NCBI RefSeq assembly: GCF_000334405.1
Contig: NC_020195.1
Coordinates: forward strand, 434,001 to 498,000
Direction: 5' to 3'
Source: Blattabacterium sp. (Blatta orientalis) str. Tarazona
GTDB lineage: Bacteria; Bacteroidota; Bacteroidia; Flavobacteriales; Blattabacteriaceae
Length of the DNA: 64,000 bases
The translations under genes were made by a program, and so were the position numbers. Positions 28,264 to 37,173 of the stretch are shown here, piece after piece (position 1 is the stretch's first letter; the number at the start of each line of letters is the position of its first letter). The notes beneath the pieces were generated by a model, which saw only the letters and a list, made by a program, of their open reading frames with translations, was not told the origin of the DNA and did no database searches.

Positions 28264-28452
28264 ATGCCTAAGTTGAAAACAAAATCAGGATCAAAAAAAA
28301 GATTTAAAAAAACAGCTAATGGCCGTATAAAAAAAAAACAAGCATTTAAAAATCATCTTTTAACTAAAAAATCGAAAAAAAGAAAACGTCGTCTTTCTAA
28401 ATTTTCTTTATTGAAAAGTTCAGATAAAAAGAATATAAAAAAACAATTCTAA
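28264..28452 (+). CDS. rpmI: 50S ribosomal protein L35
   Basis: A 62-residue basic protein beginning [23 protein letters not shown], the L35 signature, with [12 protein letters not shown] in the middle. It is in the conserved infC-rpmI-rplT order, 4 bases after infC and 11 before rplT. In E. coli this operon is repressed by L20; no such site was identified here. Confidence 0.96.
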   Translation: MPKLKTKSGSKKRFKKTANGRIKKKQAFKNHLLTKKSKKRKRRLSKFSLLKSSDKKNIKKQF

Positions 28453-28463
28453 CTTAAAAAGTT

Positions 28464-28811
28464 ATGCCAAGATCTACAAATGCGGTTTCCTCTAGACGAA
28501 AACGTAAAAAAATACTTAAATATGCAAAAGGATTTTATGGAGCAAGAAGTAAGGTTTATACCGTGGCTAAAAACGCTGTAGAGAAATCTTTTAGCTATGC
28601 TTTTTCAGGAAGAAAAAAAAAGAAAAGAGATTTCAAATCTCTTTGGATTCAACGTATAAACGCTGGATCTCGTATATATGGAATGTCTTATTCTGTATTT
28701 ATGAAGAAACTATCTGATAAAAACATTAAAATTAACAGAAAATTTCTTTCCGATTTTTCTATGAATGATCCGGATACTTTTAAAAAAATAGTAGAATATA
28801 TCATTTCTTAG
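28464..28811 (+). CDS. rplT: 50S ribosomal protein L20
   Basis: A 115-residue RNA-binding protein needed for early 50S assembly. The start PRSTNAVSSRRKRKKILKYA with KGFYGARSKVYTVAKNAVEK is typical, as is RDFKSLWIQRINAGSR. It is the last gene of the thrS-infC-rpmI-rplT cluster and converges on def with a 27-base gap that shows no clear hairpin. Confidence 0.96.
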   Translation: MPRSTNAVSSRRKRKKILKYAKGFYGARSKVYTVAKNAVEKSFSYAFSGRKKKKRDFKSLWIQRINAGSRIYGMSYSVFMKKLSDKNIKINRKFLSDFSMNDPDTFKKIVEYIIS

Positions 28812-28838
28812 GGTTTTTATTTCTATCCAAAAGGGTCT

Positions 28839-29342
28839 TTAATTTTTTTCTATGAGTTTTTTCTTTCTAGAAGAGAAATAATCTATAAAAAGTTTTCCTT
28901 CCATATGATCATACTCATGTTGAATCACTCGAGCACATATTCCTTTTAGAGTTTCTTTCTTTTTTTTCCAATTATGATCATAGTATTCTATTGATACGTA
29001 AGATTTTCTTTTGACATCTCCCATGATCCCAGGAAGACTAAGACAACCTTCATTAAATTCATATTCTTTTCCATGGATTTTTAATATTCTAGCGTTAATA
29101 AAAACTTCTTTATAATTATCTATATCTTTTCCATTTTCTAATAAATAGGGAGTTTCTACTATAAAAAGTCGTATATTCTTCCCAATTTGAGGAGCAGCCA
29201 ATCCAATTCCTTTCACTTTGTGTATAGTTTCGAACATATCTTTGACTAATTCCTGTATTTTTTTTCTACAAGAGTAAATGTCTATATCTATGCATTTCTT
29301 TCTTAGAATAGGATTTCCATAAACGACTATAGGTAATATCAT
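28839..29342 (-). CDS. def: Peptide deformylase
   Basis: A 167-residue metalloenzyme removing the formyl group from nascent proteins. The three motifs are complete: GIGLAAPQIG, EGCLSLPG and QHEYDHMEG (metal ligands Cys and two His, catalytic Glu). It ends about 25 residues earlier than typical flavobacterial homologues, shortly after LFIDYFSSRKKK, which leaves the core intact. It overlaps ruvX by four bases and is probably co-transcribed with it. Confidence 0.95.
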   Translation of the reverse strand: MILPIVVYGNPILRKKCIDIDIYSCRKKIQELVKDMFETIHKVKGIGLAAPQIGKNIRLFIVETPYLLENGKDIDNYKEVFINARILKIHGKEYEFNEGCLSLPGIMGDVKRKSYVSIEYYDHNWKKKKETLKGICARVIQHEYDHMEGKLFIDYFSSRKKKLIEKN

Positions 29343-29767
29343 AGATTAATTTTTTTTTCTTTTTTTGTAAGATAAGATTGTAAAATGATTGTTGCACTTA
29401 TTTTGTTGATAAGTCCTTTTTGTCTTCTTTTTTTTTTTTCTAAACCTAATTCTATCATAGTAGAAAAAGCAATTTTAGATGTAAAACGTTCATCTATTCG
29501 TTCTATTCTAATTTTAGGATTTTTTTTCTGAAATTTAGAAATAAAATTCTGAATAGATTTTTCTATTAAAGCATTTTTGTTGTTTAAGGTTTTAGGTAAT
29601 CCTATAACAATTTTTTTTATAGGTTTTTTAGCTATAAGAATGGCTAAAAAACTCATTAAATTTTTAGTTGGAATGGCATTTAGTCCAAATGCAAATTTTT
29701 GTAAAGAATCTGTTATAGATAAACCTGTTATTACTTTTCCGTAATCTATTCCCAATATTCTTGTCAT
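29339..29767 (-). CDS. ruvX: Putative pre-16S rRNA nuclease / Holliday-junction resolvase-like YqgF (RuvX)
   Basis: A 142-residue RNase H-fold protein with RILGIDYGKVITGLSITD (first Asp), IVIGLPKTLNNK and DERFTSKIA. Family members are implicated in 5'-end maturation of 16S rRNA. The start is an ATG at 29767, with a TATATTTG box upstream. It lies divergent from dapD. Confidence 0.9.
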   Translation of the reverse strand: MTRILGIDYGKVITGLSITDSLQKFAFGLNAIPTKNLMSFLAILIAKKPIKKIVIGLPKTLNNKNALIEKSIQNFISKFQKKNPKIRIERIDERFTSKIAFSTMIELGLEKKKRRQKGLINKISATIILQSYLTKKEKKINL

Positions 29768-29783
29768 TTTTATAAAAATATAA

Positions 29784-29791
29784 CAAATATA
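29784..29791 (-). promoter_or_regulatory. Candidate -7 promoter box for ruvX-def
   Basis: On the minus strand TATATTTG matches TAnnTTTG exactly, 16 bases before the ruvX ATG. No TTTG was found at the -33 spacing. It forms a divergent pair with the dapD box at 29835-29842. Confidence 0.4.
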
Positions 29792-29834
29792 TACTTGTTA
29801 TCTTATTTTATTTTTACTAATTTTGTTTTTGAAA

Positions 29835-29842
29835 TATTTTTG
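29835..29842 (+). promoter_or_regulatory. Candidate -7 promoter box for dapD
   Basis: TATTTTTG matches TAnnTTTG, 11 bases before the dapD ATG, implying a very short leader. No clear -33 element was found. Confidence 0.35.
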
Positions 29843-29853
29843 TTTCTAATCTC

Positions 29854-30687
29854 ATGAAAATAGATCAGCTTAAATTAGATATAGAAAGAGCTTGGAAAAA
29901 TAGAGAAGAACGGTCTACAGACAGTAGTAGTCGTCCTATAAAGGAATTCGTGATTCGCGTTATAGATCTTTTAGAAAAAGGATCCATAAGGGTTTCAGAG
30001 TTTTTAAATGGAAAATGGAGGGTAAATGAATGGATAAAAAAGGCTATAATTATGTATTTTTCCATTAGAAAGATGAATTTGATCGAATTAGGTCCATTAG
30101 AATTTTATGATAAAATTCCGATCAAGAATAAATTTAAAGAGAAAGGGATTCGTGTCGTCCCCCCTGCTGTAGCACGTTATGGGTCTTATATTTCTCCTGG
30201 AGTGATTCTTATGCCCTCTTACGTGAATATAGGAGCTTATATAGGAGAAAAAACTATGGTAGATACTTGGGCTACAGTAGGTAGTTGTGCTCAAATTGGA
30301 AGTGGAGTGCATATAAGTGGTGGAGTTGGAATCGGAGGAGTTTTAGAACCTATACAAGCTTCTCCAGTGATTATTGAAGACGATGTTTTTATTGGATCTA
30401 GATGTATTTTAGTCGAAGGAGTTCTTATAGAGAGAGAAGCTGTGTTAGGAGCTAATGTAGTTTTAACCGCTTCTACTAAAATATTTGATGTTACAAAAGA
30501 GAAATCTGTGGAGAGAAAAGGTCTCATTCCTAAATCTTCTGTAGTCATTCCTGGGTCTTTTCCAAAAAAATTTCCTTCAGGAATCTATCAGGTTCCATGT
30601 GCTCTTATTATAGGGAAAAGAAAAGATAGCACAAATAAAAAAACATCTTTAAATGAAGCCTTGAGAACTCATAACATTGTTTTGTAA
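29854..30687 (+). CDS. dapD: 2,3,4,5-tetrahydropyridine-2,6-dicarboxylate N-succinyltransferase
   Basis: A 277-residue hexapeptide-repeat acyltransferase in the succinylase branch of diaminopimelate and lysine synthesis. The N-terminal helical domain is followed by a left-handed beta helix (about 105-235) with PPAVARYGSYISPGVILMPS and VNIGAYIGEKTMVDTWATVG. Length matches E. coli DapD. It supplies lysine and the peptidoglycan cross-linking residue. Three more genes follow in the same direction with 0-6 base spacing. Confidence 0.96.
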   Translation: MKIDQLKLDIERAWKNREERSTDSSSRPIKEFVIRVIDLLEKGSIRVSEFLNGKWRVNEWIKKAIIMYFSIRKMNLIELGPLEFYDKIPIKNKFKEKGIRVVPPAVARYGSYISPGVILMPSYVNIGAYIGEKTMVDTWATVGSCAQIGSGVHISGGVGIGGVLEPIQASPVIIEDDVFIGSRCILVEGVLIEREAVLGANVVLTASTKIFDVTKEKSVERKGLIPKSSVVIPGSFPKKFPSGIYQVPCALIIGKRKDSTNKKTSLNEALRTHNIVL

Positions 30688-30692
30688 ATTTC

Positions 30693-31274
30693 ATGTCTTT
30701 TTATTACGAAGAAATAGAAAAAAGTGTAAAAATATTAAAAAAAGGAAAAAGCTTATTATATCCTACAGATACTGTATGGGGATTAGGTTGTGATGCTTTT
30801 AATATAAAAGCTATAGAAAAAATATATAAAATAAAGAATAGAAGTTTTTCGAAAACTATGATTCTTTTAGTAGAAAGCATGGATCGTTTATACGAATTAG
30901 TAGAAGAGATTCCTTTTTTCGTAAAAAAAATACTTCAAGAAAATCATAGAAAAAAACCTATCACTATAGTATACGACAATCCTAGGAAAATAATTTATAA
31001 ATTAAATCTCCAAGCTAAAGATAATACTTTAGCTATACGTTTAACGATGGATCCTTTTTGTTCTCGTTTAATTAAAAATTTAGATAGACCCATTATATCT
31101 ACTTCTGCTAATTTATCAGGATTTCCTACTCCTAAATCCTTTTGTGAAATCAGTCCTTCTATTTTAAAGAAAATCGATTATGCGGTAAACTTCCGTAGAA
31201 AAGAGATATCTAGTTATAGTAGTTCCTCTATACTAAAAATTGTTTCAAATAAAGTAAAAATATTACGCATGTAA
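30693..31274 (+). CDS. tsaC: L-threonylcarbamoyladenylate synthase (Sua5/YrdC/YciO family)
   Basis: A 193-residue protein of the YrdC fold that makes threonylcarbamoyl-AMP for the t6A modification of tRNAs reading ANN codons. LLYPTDTVWGLGCDAFN, the Lys-Arg site in KNRSFSKTM and ISTSANLSGFPTPKSF are the family blocks. It lacks the C-terminal Sua5 domain, so it is the short form. It lies 5 bases after dapD and 6 before the CCA enzyme gene; both tsaC and cca act on tRNA. Confidence 0.9.
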   Translation: MSFYYEEIEKSVKILKKGKSLLYPTDTVWGLGCDAFNIKAIEKIYKIKNRSFSKTMILLVESMDRLYELVEEIPFFVKKILQENHRKKPITIVYDNPRKIIYKLNLQAKDNTLAIRLTMDPFCSRLIKNLDRPIISTSANLSGFPTPKSFCEISPSILKKIDYAVNFRRKEISSYSSSSILKIVSNKVKILRM

Positions 31275-31280
31275 ACTTCC

Positions 31281-32699
31281 ATGAAGTTATTTTCTGCTAT
31301 TCATAGAAATATATTTCGTATTATTAGTCTTTCTGCTAAAAAAATACAACAAGATTGTTATGTAGTAGGAGGTTATGTTAGGGATTTTTTACTTGGTAAA
31401 AGAATCTATAAAGATTTAGATATTCTAACTATAGGAGAAGGGATTAGATTAGCCAAAGAAGTCTCTAAACACATTAACCCCACTCCTAGAATAAATATAT
31501 TTAAACGTTTTGGGACTGCTATGCTAGAGTATAAAAATCACAAAATAGAATTCGTAGGATCTAGAAAGGAATCATATCATTTATACAGTAGAAAACCGAT
31601 CATAGAGATAGGGTCATTGCAAGATGATCAAAAGAGGAGAGATTTTACAATTAATGCTTTAGCCATTAGTTTGAACGAGAGAAATTACGGAGAATTAATC
31701 GATCCATTTGGAGGTTTATCAGATTTAGAAAAAAAAACATTAAGAACTCCATTAAATTCAGATGTTACTTATTCTGACGATCCATTGCGAATGATGCGAG
31801 CAATCCGATTTGCTACTCAACTTCAATTTTTTATTGACAAATCTTCATTTCAATCTATTCAAAGAAATAGAAACAGAATAAATATTGTTTCTATGGAAAG
31901 AATTATAGAAGAATTCAATAAGATTCTTTTATCTAAAAAACCTTCTATAGGATTATTTTTATTGTATGAATCTGGATTATTATCAATTATATTACCGGAA
32001 TTAACTTTATTGCAAGGAATAGAAGAAAAAAATGGATATAAGCATAAAGATAATTTTTATCATACTTTGCAAGTAGTAGATAATATTAGTCAAGAAGAAA
32101 GCAATTCTATTTGGTTAAGATGGGTAGCTTTGCTTCATGATATAGGGAAAGCTTATACTAAAAAATTTTTACCAAAAATAGGTTGGTCTTTTCATGCACA
32201 TGAATTAGTAGGATCTAAAATGGTTCCAAAAATATTTCAACGTTTGAAATTGCCAAAAGGAGAACCTATGAGATATGTAAAAAAAATGATACAACATAGT
32301 TATAAACCTGTTGCGTTAATAGAAGGGAACACTAGTGATTCCGCCATCCGTAGATTTTTATTTGATATGGGAAAAGATATCGAAGATATAATCAAACTAT
32401 GTATAGCGGATATTACTACGAAAAATATAGAAAAAAAAAATCGATATGCAAATAACTTATTTCTTCTCCTAGAAAGGATTAAAAAACTGGAAGAAAGAGA
32501 TCGGATTCAAAACTTGAAATCTCCTATATCAGGAAACGATATAATGAATACTTTTCATATTAATCCATGTAAAAAAATAGGAGTCATAAAAAATTTTATT
32601 AAGGAATCTATTTTGGAAGGAAGAATATCCAATGAATTTCATTCTGCTTATTTTCTTATGTTAAAAAAAGGAGAAGAATTAGGATTGAAAAAAAAATAA
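31281..32699 (+). CDS. cca: CCA tRNA nucleotidyltransferase with HD domain
   Basis: A 472-residue class II nucleotidyltransferase adding or repairing the 3' CCA of tRNAs. CYVVGGYVRDFLLGKRIYKD and DLDIL form the catalytic site, RRDFTINALAIS and DDPLRMMRAIRFA the flanking conserved blocks, and LLHDIGKAYT an HD phosphohydrolase motif around residue 285. The TAATG junction overlaps the next gene's start by one base. Confidence 0.94.
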   Translation: MKLFSAIHRNIFRIISLSAKKIQQDCYVVGGYVRDFLLGKRIYKDLDILTIGEGIRLAKEVSKHINPTPRINIFKRFGTAMLEYKNHKIEFVGSRKESYHLYSRKPIIEIGSLQDDQKRRDFTINALAISLNERNYGELIDPFGGLSDLEKKTLRTPLNSDVTYSDDPLRMMRAIRFATQLQFFIDKSSFQSIQRNRNRINIVSMERIIEEFNKILLSKKPSIGLFLLYESGLLSIILPELTLLQGIEEKNGYKHKDNFYHTLQVVDNISQEESNSIWLRWVALLHDIGKAYTKKFLPKIGWSFHAHELVGSKMVPKIFQRLKLPKGEPMRYVKKMIQHSYKPVALIEGNTSDSAIRRFLFDMGKDIEDIIKLCIADITTKNIEKKNRYANNLFLLLERIKKLEERDRIQNLKSPISGNDIMNTFHINPCKKIGVIKNFIKESILEGRISNEFHSAYFLMLKKGEELGLKKK

Positions 32700-33715
32700 T
32701 GAATTATATGTTATTTTCTATCATTAACGGAAATGAGAAAAAAAAAATAGTATTAGTTCCACATACTCATCCAGATGGAGATGCTTTAGGTTCCTCTTTA
32801 GCTCTTTTATTTTATTTTAGAAAACTTAAACATGATGTAGATTTAATATCTCCTACAGAATATTCTGAATTTTTTAAATGGCTTCCTGGAAGTGAGGAGA
32901 TTCTTATTTTCTCTGAGGAAACTCAATTTTTTGTAAAAAAAAGATTGAAGATTCCGATTATATTTTTTTTTATAGATTTCAATAATTTATCAAGGATAAA
33001 GATCTTGCAGAAATTTTTTACAGCTTCTAAAGCAAAAAAAATATTAATAGATCATCATCCATCTCCTTTTTATTTTGATTTTATGTTTTCAGATCCTACG
33101 GTTGCTGCTACCAGCATTTTAGTATTTAGATTGATATCTAATATGAAAAATTTGGATAAAATTGATAAAAATATAGCTACATGTTTATATGTTGGATTGA
33201 TGACGGACACTGGTTTTTTTCGTTTTCCTTCTGTAACATCAGAAACTCATTTTATTGCGGGTAAATTAATAGAAAAGGGAATTGATATTGAAAAAATATA
33301 TAATCATTTACAGGAAAGATATAGCGAAAATAAATTAAAACTTTTGTCTAAAGCCTTGAAAAAATTGAAAGTGATAGAAAAATATCGGACGGCTTATACA
33401 AGTATTAAGGCTTCTGATATAAATTCTTATCCATATAAACAAGGGGATACAGAGGGAATCATTAGCTATGGGTTATGCATAAAAAACATAGTTTTTTCCG
33501 TTTTATTTTTTGAGGAAAAAGAAAAATCTCCTATTAGAATTTCTTTTCGTTCCAGAGGAGATTTCGATGTTAATATTTTTTCTAGAAAACATTTTGGAGG
33601 AGGTGGACATAAAAATGCGGCAGGAGGACTTTTAGAAAAAAGTCTTTCAGAATCTATCGATTATTTTTTAAGTATTATTCCTAATTATCATAAAAATCTT
33701 ATATTTTCCATTTGA
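32699..33715 (+). CDS. DHH/DHHA1 phosphoesterase, NrnA-like oligoribonuclease / pAp phosphatase
   Basis: A 338-residue DHH-family phosphoesterase. VPHTHPDGDALGSSLAL holds the first metal motif, LIDHHPSPFY the DHH motif, LMTDTGFFRFPS the third, and FGGGGHKNAAGG the DHHA1 substrate motif. NrnA homologues degrade nanoRNA and pAp. It ends with TGA and overlaps by 17 bases the 3' end of the thioredoxin-like gene on the other strand. Confidence 0.9.
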   Translation: MNYMLFSIINGNEKKKIVLVPHTHPDGDALGSSLALLFYFRKLKHDVDLISPTEYSEFFKWLPGSEEILIFSEETQFFVKKRLKIPIIFFFIDFNNLSRIKILQKFFTASKAKKILIDHHPSPFYFDFMFSDPTVAATSILVFRLISNMKNLDKIDKNIATCLYVGLMTDTGFFRFPSVTSETHFIAGKLIEKGIDIEKIYNHLQERYSENKLKLLSKALKKLKVIEKYRTAYTSIKASDINSYPYKQGDTEGIISYGLCIKNIVFSVLFFEEKEKSPIRISFRSRGDFDVNIFSRKHFGGGGHKNAAGGLLEKSLSESIDYFLSIIPNYHKNLIFSI

Positions 33716-34253
33716 TATTACATCCATAACTAGGTTTTGTAGTTAGAGATGTTTCTATTCCTTTTAAAAGGCCTTCTAATACTTTTCTTACATCGTATCC
33801 TGTAACGGGGATTCCATTTCCTGGTCTAGAATCATCTAATTGTCCATGATAACATAAGTCTCCTACACCGTTAAATAGAAAAAATTCTGGAGTGCATTTA
33901 GCTCCATAATACTTAGCTACTTCTTGTTTTTCATCAAAAAAATAAGGAAAAGGATAACCTAATTGATAAGATATTTTTTGCATATTTTCCGGAGAATCTT
34001 CTGGATATTTTTCTATATCATTAGAATTGATTGCTAAAAAGGAAACTCCTTTATGTAGATAATCATTAGCTAAACGTACCAATTCTGTATTAATGTGTTT
34101 CACATATGGACAATGATTGCAAATAAACATAATCACAGTAGCCTTATCGGAAAAAAAATCTTTAAGAAATTTATTCTTTCCTGAAACCGTTTCTAATAAT
34201 TCAAAATTTTTTATTTTTATTTTAATTTTATCAGAAGAATAAGTACGTACCAT
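33699..34253 (-). CDS. Thioredoxin-like / redoxin (AhpC-TSA type) protein
   Basis: A 184-residue thioredoxin-fold protein. The active-site region is FICNHCPYVKHINTEL, with a CNHC dithiol motif, followed by AINSNDIEKYPEDSPENM and GAKCTPEFFLF, the cis-Pro loop. No signal peptide is visible, so it is probably cytosolic. This family is widespread in Bacteroidetes but the substrate is unknown. It may share a transcript with the downstream-oriented 34274-36177 genes on the same strand. Confidence 0.85.
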   Translation of the reverse strand: MVRTYSSDKIKIKIKNFELLETVSGKNKFLKDFFSDKATVIMFICNHCPYVKHINTELVRLANDYLHKGVSFLAINSNDIEKYPEDSPENMQKISYQLGYPFPYFFDEKQEVAKYYGAKCTPEFFLFNGVGDLCYHGQLDDSRPGNGIPVTGYDVRKVLEGLLKGIETSLTTKPSYGCNIKWKI

Positions 34254-34273
34254 AATTATTTTCTATTATAAAG

Positions 34274-35065
34274 TTATTTTTCTTTTTTTTGAACAAAAAA
34301 CAAAAGATTTTTCTTCTCTTCTTCAGCTAATTCCGCATCTATTAATATTCTCCCACTATGTTCATCTATTAAAAGTTTCTTACGTTGTATAAGTTCTGAA
34401 TATTTCTGAGGAGTAATGGAAAGATAAGAACCTAATGGAGCTCCTCTTTGTACTGGAGCTACAGCTACTCCATTTTTCACTCCATTCCTTATTTTTTTAT
34501 AAGTTTTTAATAAATTATTATCTACTTTTTTAGAAAAAAAATTAGATTTTTCTAGTAAAATTTTTTCCTCTTTCTCATTCTCTAAAAGAATCTGATTTAA
34601 TTCTTTTTTTTTATGAAAAAGATGTTCTTTTTTATGTTTAAAAACTTCTTCTTTTTTTTCTAATATTTCTTTATTTTTCTGAATGTTCAGATTAATTTCT
34701 TGAATTCTTTTTTTAGATAATTGAATTTCTAATTTTTGATAATCAATTTCTTTATCAAGAGAATATAATTCTTTGTTATTTCTCACATTATCCTTTTGTT
34801 TTTCGTATTTTTTTATCAAAATCTCTGAAGATTTAATCTCTTTATTCCTTTTATCAAGATTCTGTTTAAAAGAAAGAATCTCTTCCTGAAGAAACTCTAA
34901 TTTTTTTTTCATTTTGTCTAGATTTTCTTCCAAACTTCTAAGTTCTATAGGGATATTTCTACGGAAATTTTGTATTTCATCTATACGAGAATCTATTAAT
35001 TGAAGATTATATAACACCCGTAATTTATCTACTACGGTTCCCACTTCTTGTATTTTATTTCCCAT
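34274..35065 (-). CDS. Coiled-coil protein of the C4-type zinc-ribbon family, without zinc cysteines
   Basis: A 263-residue protein. Residues about 20-180 form a long Lys/Glu-rich coiled coil. The C-terminal segment (VAVAPVQRGAPLGSYLSITPQKY to DEHSGRILIDAEL) aligns with the zinc-ribbon domain of this family, but the positions normally holding CxxC and CxxC have no cysteine. The start is the ATG at 35065; the TTG at 35077 would overlap the upstream gene. Related proteins are often encoded next to NIF3-like genes, as here. Function unknown. Confidence 0.82.
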   Translation of the reverse strand: MGNKIQEVGTVVDKLRVLYNLQLIDSRIDEIQNFRRNIPIELRSLEENLDKMKKKLEFLQEEILSFKQNLDKRNKEIKSSEILIKKYEKQKDNVRNNKELYSLDKEIDYQKLEIQLSKKRIQEINLNIQKNKEILEKKEEVFKHKKEHLFHKKKELNQILLENEKEEKILLEKSNFFSKKVDNNLLKTYKKIRNGVKNGVAVAPVQRGAPLGSYLSITPQKYSELIQRKKLLIDEHSGRILIDAELAEEEKKNLLFFVQKKEK

Positions 35066-35073
35066 AATATTTT

Positions 35074-36177
35074 TCAATAAAAATATTGAACTGGATTTGT
35101 ATGAATTTCTGATTCATAAATAGGTAGATGAATAAAATTTTTATCTAAAAAAGATTTTAATAAATTTTTAGTACTTTTTTCCAATTCATAATGCCCTATA
35201 TCTACAATCAAAATTTTTTTTTCAGATTTGAAAAAATCATGATATTTGAAATCTGAGGAGATGAAAACATCGGATTTTTCCTTTATAGCCTTTTCAATTC
35301 CAAAACTACCTGAACCTGCTATCATCGTAACTTTTCGTAATTTTTTTCCTGTTAGTGGAGAATGTCTAATACAGGATAAATTCATCTTCTTTTTTAAAGA
35401 AGAAAGAAAATCAGATTCATTTATCTCTTCTAGAAAATATCCTATTATTCCTATTCCTAGATAGGGATTTATATTTTCAATATTATAAATCTCGTAAGCG
35501 ACTTCTTCATAAGGATGACTTTTAAAAAGTGCATCTTTAATTATATTCAATTTATGAGATGGAAAAACGACATTAATACAAGTTTCTTTTTCCATATGAA
35601 AACATTCTTTTTTTCCGAAAAAAGGTTGAGTTTTTTCATTTCCCATAAAACTTCCTAATCCCTCAAAATTATAACTACAATGACTATAATTTGAAATGTT
35701 TCCAGCCCCAGCCTCAAATAAAGAATTTCTTACTTTTTCACAATAATTAATTGGGACATAGGTCGTTAATTTTTTTATAGATCCTTTCTTTGGAAAAAGG
35801 ACTTTTTCTCTAGTTAATTGTAAAAGTTTAGATATATAAGAATGAGTTCCCTTCCAGATCAAATCTAAATTGGTATGAATCACATAAATAGATACATCAT
35901 TTTTTAATGCAGAAATTAAAACTCTTTCTGAATAAGAATTTCCAGTTAAACTTCTTATGGGTTTAAAAATAATAGGATGAAAGGAGATTATAAGATTACA
36001 TTTTTTCTTTAAAGATTCTGAAAAAACTTCTTCCGTAAGATCCAAAGTAATCAATATTTTTTTTACTTTTTGATCATATGATCCAACCATTAATCCTATA
36101 TTATCATAGGATTCTGCATATTCTACAGGAGCTAAATCTTCCAATTTTTTAGCAATATCTCTTACTAAGACTTCCAT
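35074..36177 (-). CDS. NIF3-like dinuclear metal-centre hexameric protein
   Basis: A 367-residue protein of the NIF3/YbgI family, sometimes annotated as GTP cyclohydrolase 1 type 2 homologue. Metal-binding motifs are SFHPIIFKPIRSL, VIHTNLDLI near the N-terminus and IVDIGHYELEKST near the C-terminus. The central PII-like insertion typical of the long form lies between. I take the ATG at 36177, since the 22-residue extension to 36243 is a hydrophobic stretch without homology. The biochemical role is unsettled. Confidence 0.9.
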   Translation of the reverse strand: MEVLVRDIAKKLEDLAPVEYAESYDNIGLMVGSYDQKVKKILITLDLTEEVFSESLKKKCNLIISFHPIIFKPIRSLTGNSYSERVLISALKNDVSIYVIHTNLDLIWKGTHSYISKLLQLTREKVLFPKKGSIKKLTTYVPINYCEKVRNSLFEAGAGNISNYSHCSYNFEGLGSFMGNEKTQPFFGKKECFHMEKETCINVVFPSHKLNIIKDALFKSHPYEEVAYEIYNIENINPYLGIGIIGYFLEEINESDFLSSLKKKMNLSCIRHSPLTGKKLRKVTMIAGSGSFGIEKAIKEKSDVFISSDFKYHDFFKSEKKILIVDIGHYELEKSTKNLLKSFLDKNFIHLPIYESEIHTNPVQYFY

Positions 36178-36198
36178 ACAAAAAAATACCAAAAAAAA

Positions 36199-36206
36199 CA
36201 AATTTA
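36199..36206 (-). promoter_or_regulatory. Candidate -7 promoter box for the NIF3-like gene
   Basis: On the minus strand TAAATTTG matches TAnnTTTG, 21 bases upstream of the ATG at 36177. Its position supports the shorter start over the upstream one at 36243. Confidence 0.35.
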
Positions 36207-36311
36207 TAAAAAAAATTGATTTTATTATCTTTGGAGTAAACAATAGGAGAAGAAGTGTACGAAATTACATTTTTTTTTTTAATTAAAAAATAGAATCCTT
36301 AAAAAACTATC

Positions 36312-37166
36312 ATGAACTTAATTAAAAAAAAACCTAATTGGATAAGAGTGAGAATTCCAATAGGAAAAAATTATAAGAAATTGCAAAAATTAGTTTCTTT
36401 ACATAAACTAAATACAATATGTCAAAGTGGAAGTTGTCCTAATATAGGAGAATGTTGGGGGAAAGGAGTAGCTACTTTCATGATATTGGGAAATATTTGT
36501 ACAAGATCTTGTAAGTTTTGTGGAGTAAAAACAGGACGTCCTGAAAAGGTCGATTGGAAAGAACCAGAAAAAGTAGCTAGATCTATTAAAATATTGGAAA
36601 TTAAACATGCTGTTCTTACTTCTGTCAATAGAGATGATTTAAAGGATATGGGTTCTTCTATATGGATAAAAACTATACAAATGACCAGATATATGAATCC
36701 AGATATAACTATAGAAACTTTAATTCCTGATTTTAAAGGAAATAAAAAAATAATAAATAAAATTATAGATACCCATCCGGAAGTTATTTCTCATAACTTA
36801 GAAACCGTTCCTAGATTAACAAAAGAAATTCGTGTTCAAGCTAAATACGATCGAAGTCTTGAAGTTCTACAGTATATTAAGGAAAAAAATAAAAATATTC
36901 GTACAAAAACGGGAATCATGTTGGGTCTTGGAGAAAAAGAAGAAGAAATTTTAGAAACTCTGAGAGATATAAAAAATTCTCAAGTAGATATCCTAACTAT
37001 CGGACAATATTTGCAACCTTCTTTAAAACACTTTCCAGTTCGTTTTTTTGTTGATCCGGATAAATTTCAAGAATTGAAAGAAATTGGATTAAAAATGGGA
37101 TTTAAATATGTAGAAAGTGGACCATTAGTTCGTTCTTCTTATCATGCGGAAAAACATGTAAAATAA
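36312..37166 (+). CDS. lipA: Lipoyl synthase
   Basis: A 284-residue radical SAM enzyme inserting two sulfurs into octanoyl groups on E2 and H proteins. The auxiliary cluster cysteines are in TICQSGSCPNIGECW, and the radical SAM cluster is CTRSCKFC. LTSVNRDDLKDMG, ETLIPDF and PLVRSSYHAE are conserved blocks. It supplies lipoate for the dehydrogenase complexes whose E1 parts (pdhB and the fused E1) are in this window. Confidence 0.96.
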   Translation: MNLIKKKPNWIRVRIPIGKNYKKLQKLVSLHKLNTICQSGSCPNIGECWGKGVATFMILGNICTRSCKFCGVKTGRPEKVDWKEPEKVARSIKILEIKHAVLTSVNRDDLKDMGSSIWIKTIQMTRYMNPDITIETLIPDFKGNKKIINKIIDTHPEVISHNLETVPRLTKEIRVQAKYDRSLEVLQYIKEKNKNIRTKTGIMLGLGEKEEEILETLRDIKNSQVDILTIGQYLQPSLKHFPVRFFVDPDKFQELKEIGLKMGFKYVESGPLVRSSYHAEKHVK

Positions 37167-37173
37167 AAAAATC

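Noticed and set aside
34274-35077. Start of the zinc-ribbon-family gene at TTG 35077
   Set aside because: An ATG at 35065 avoids overlapping the NIF3-like gene and leaves the conserved N-terminus intact.
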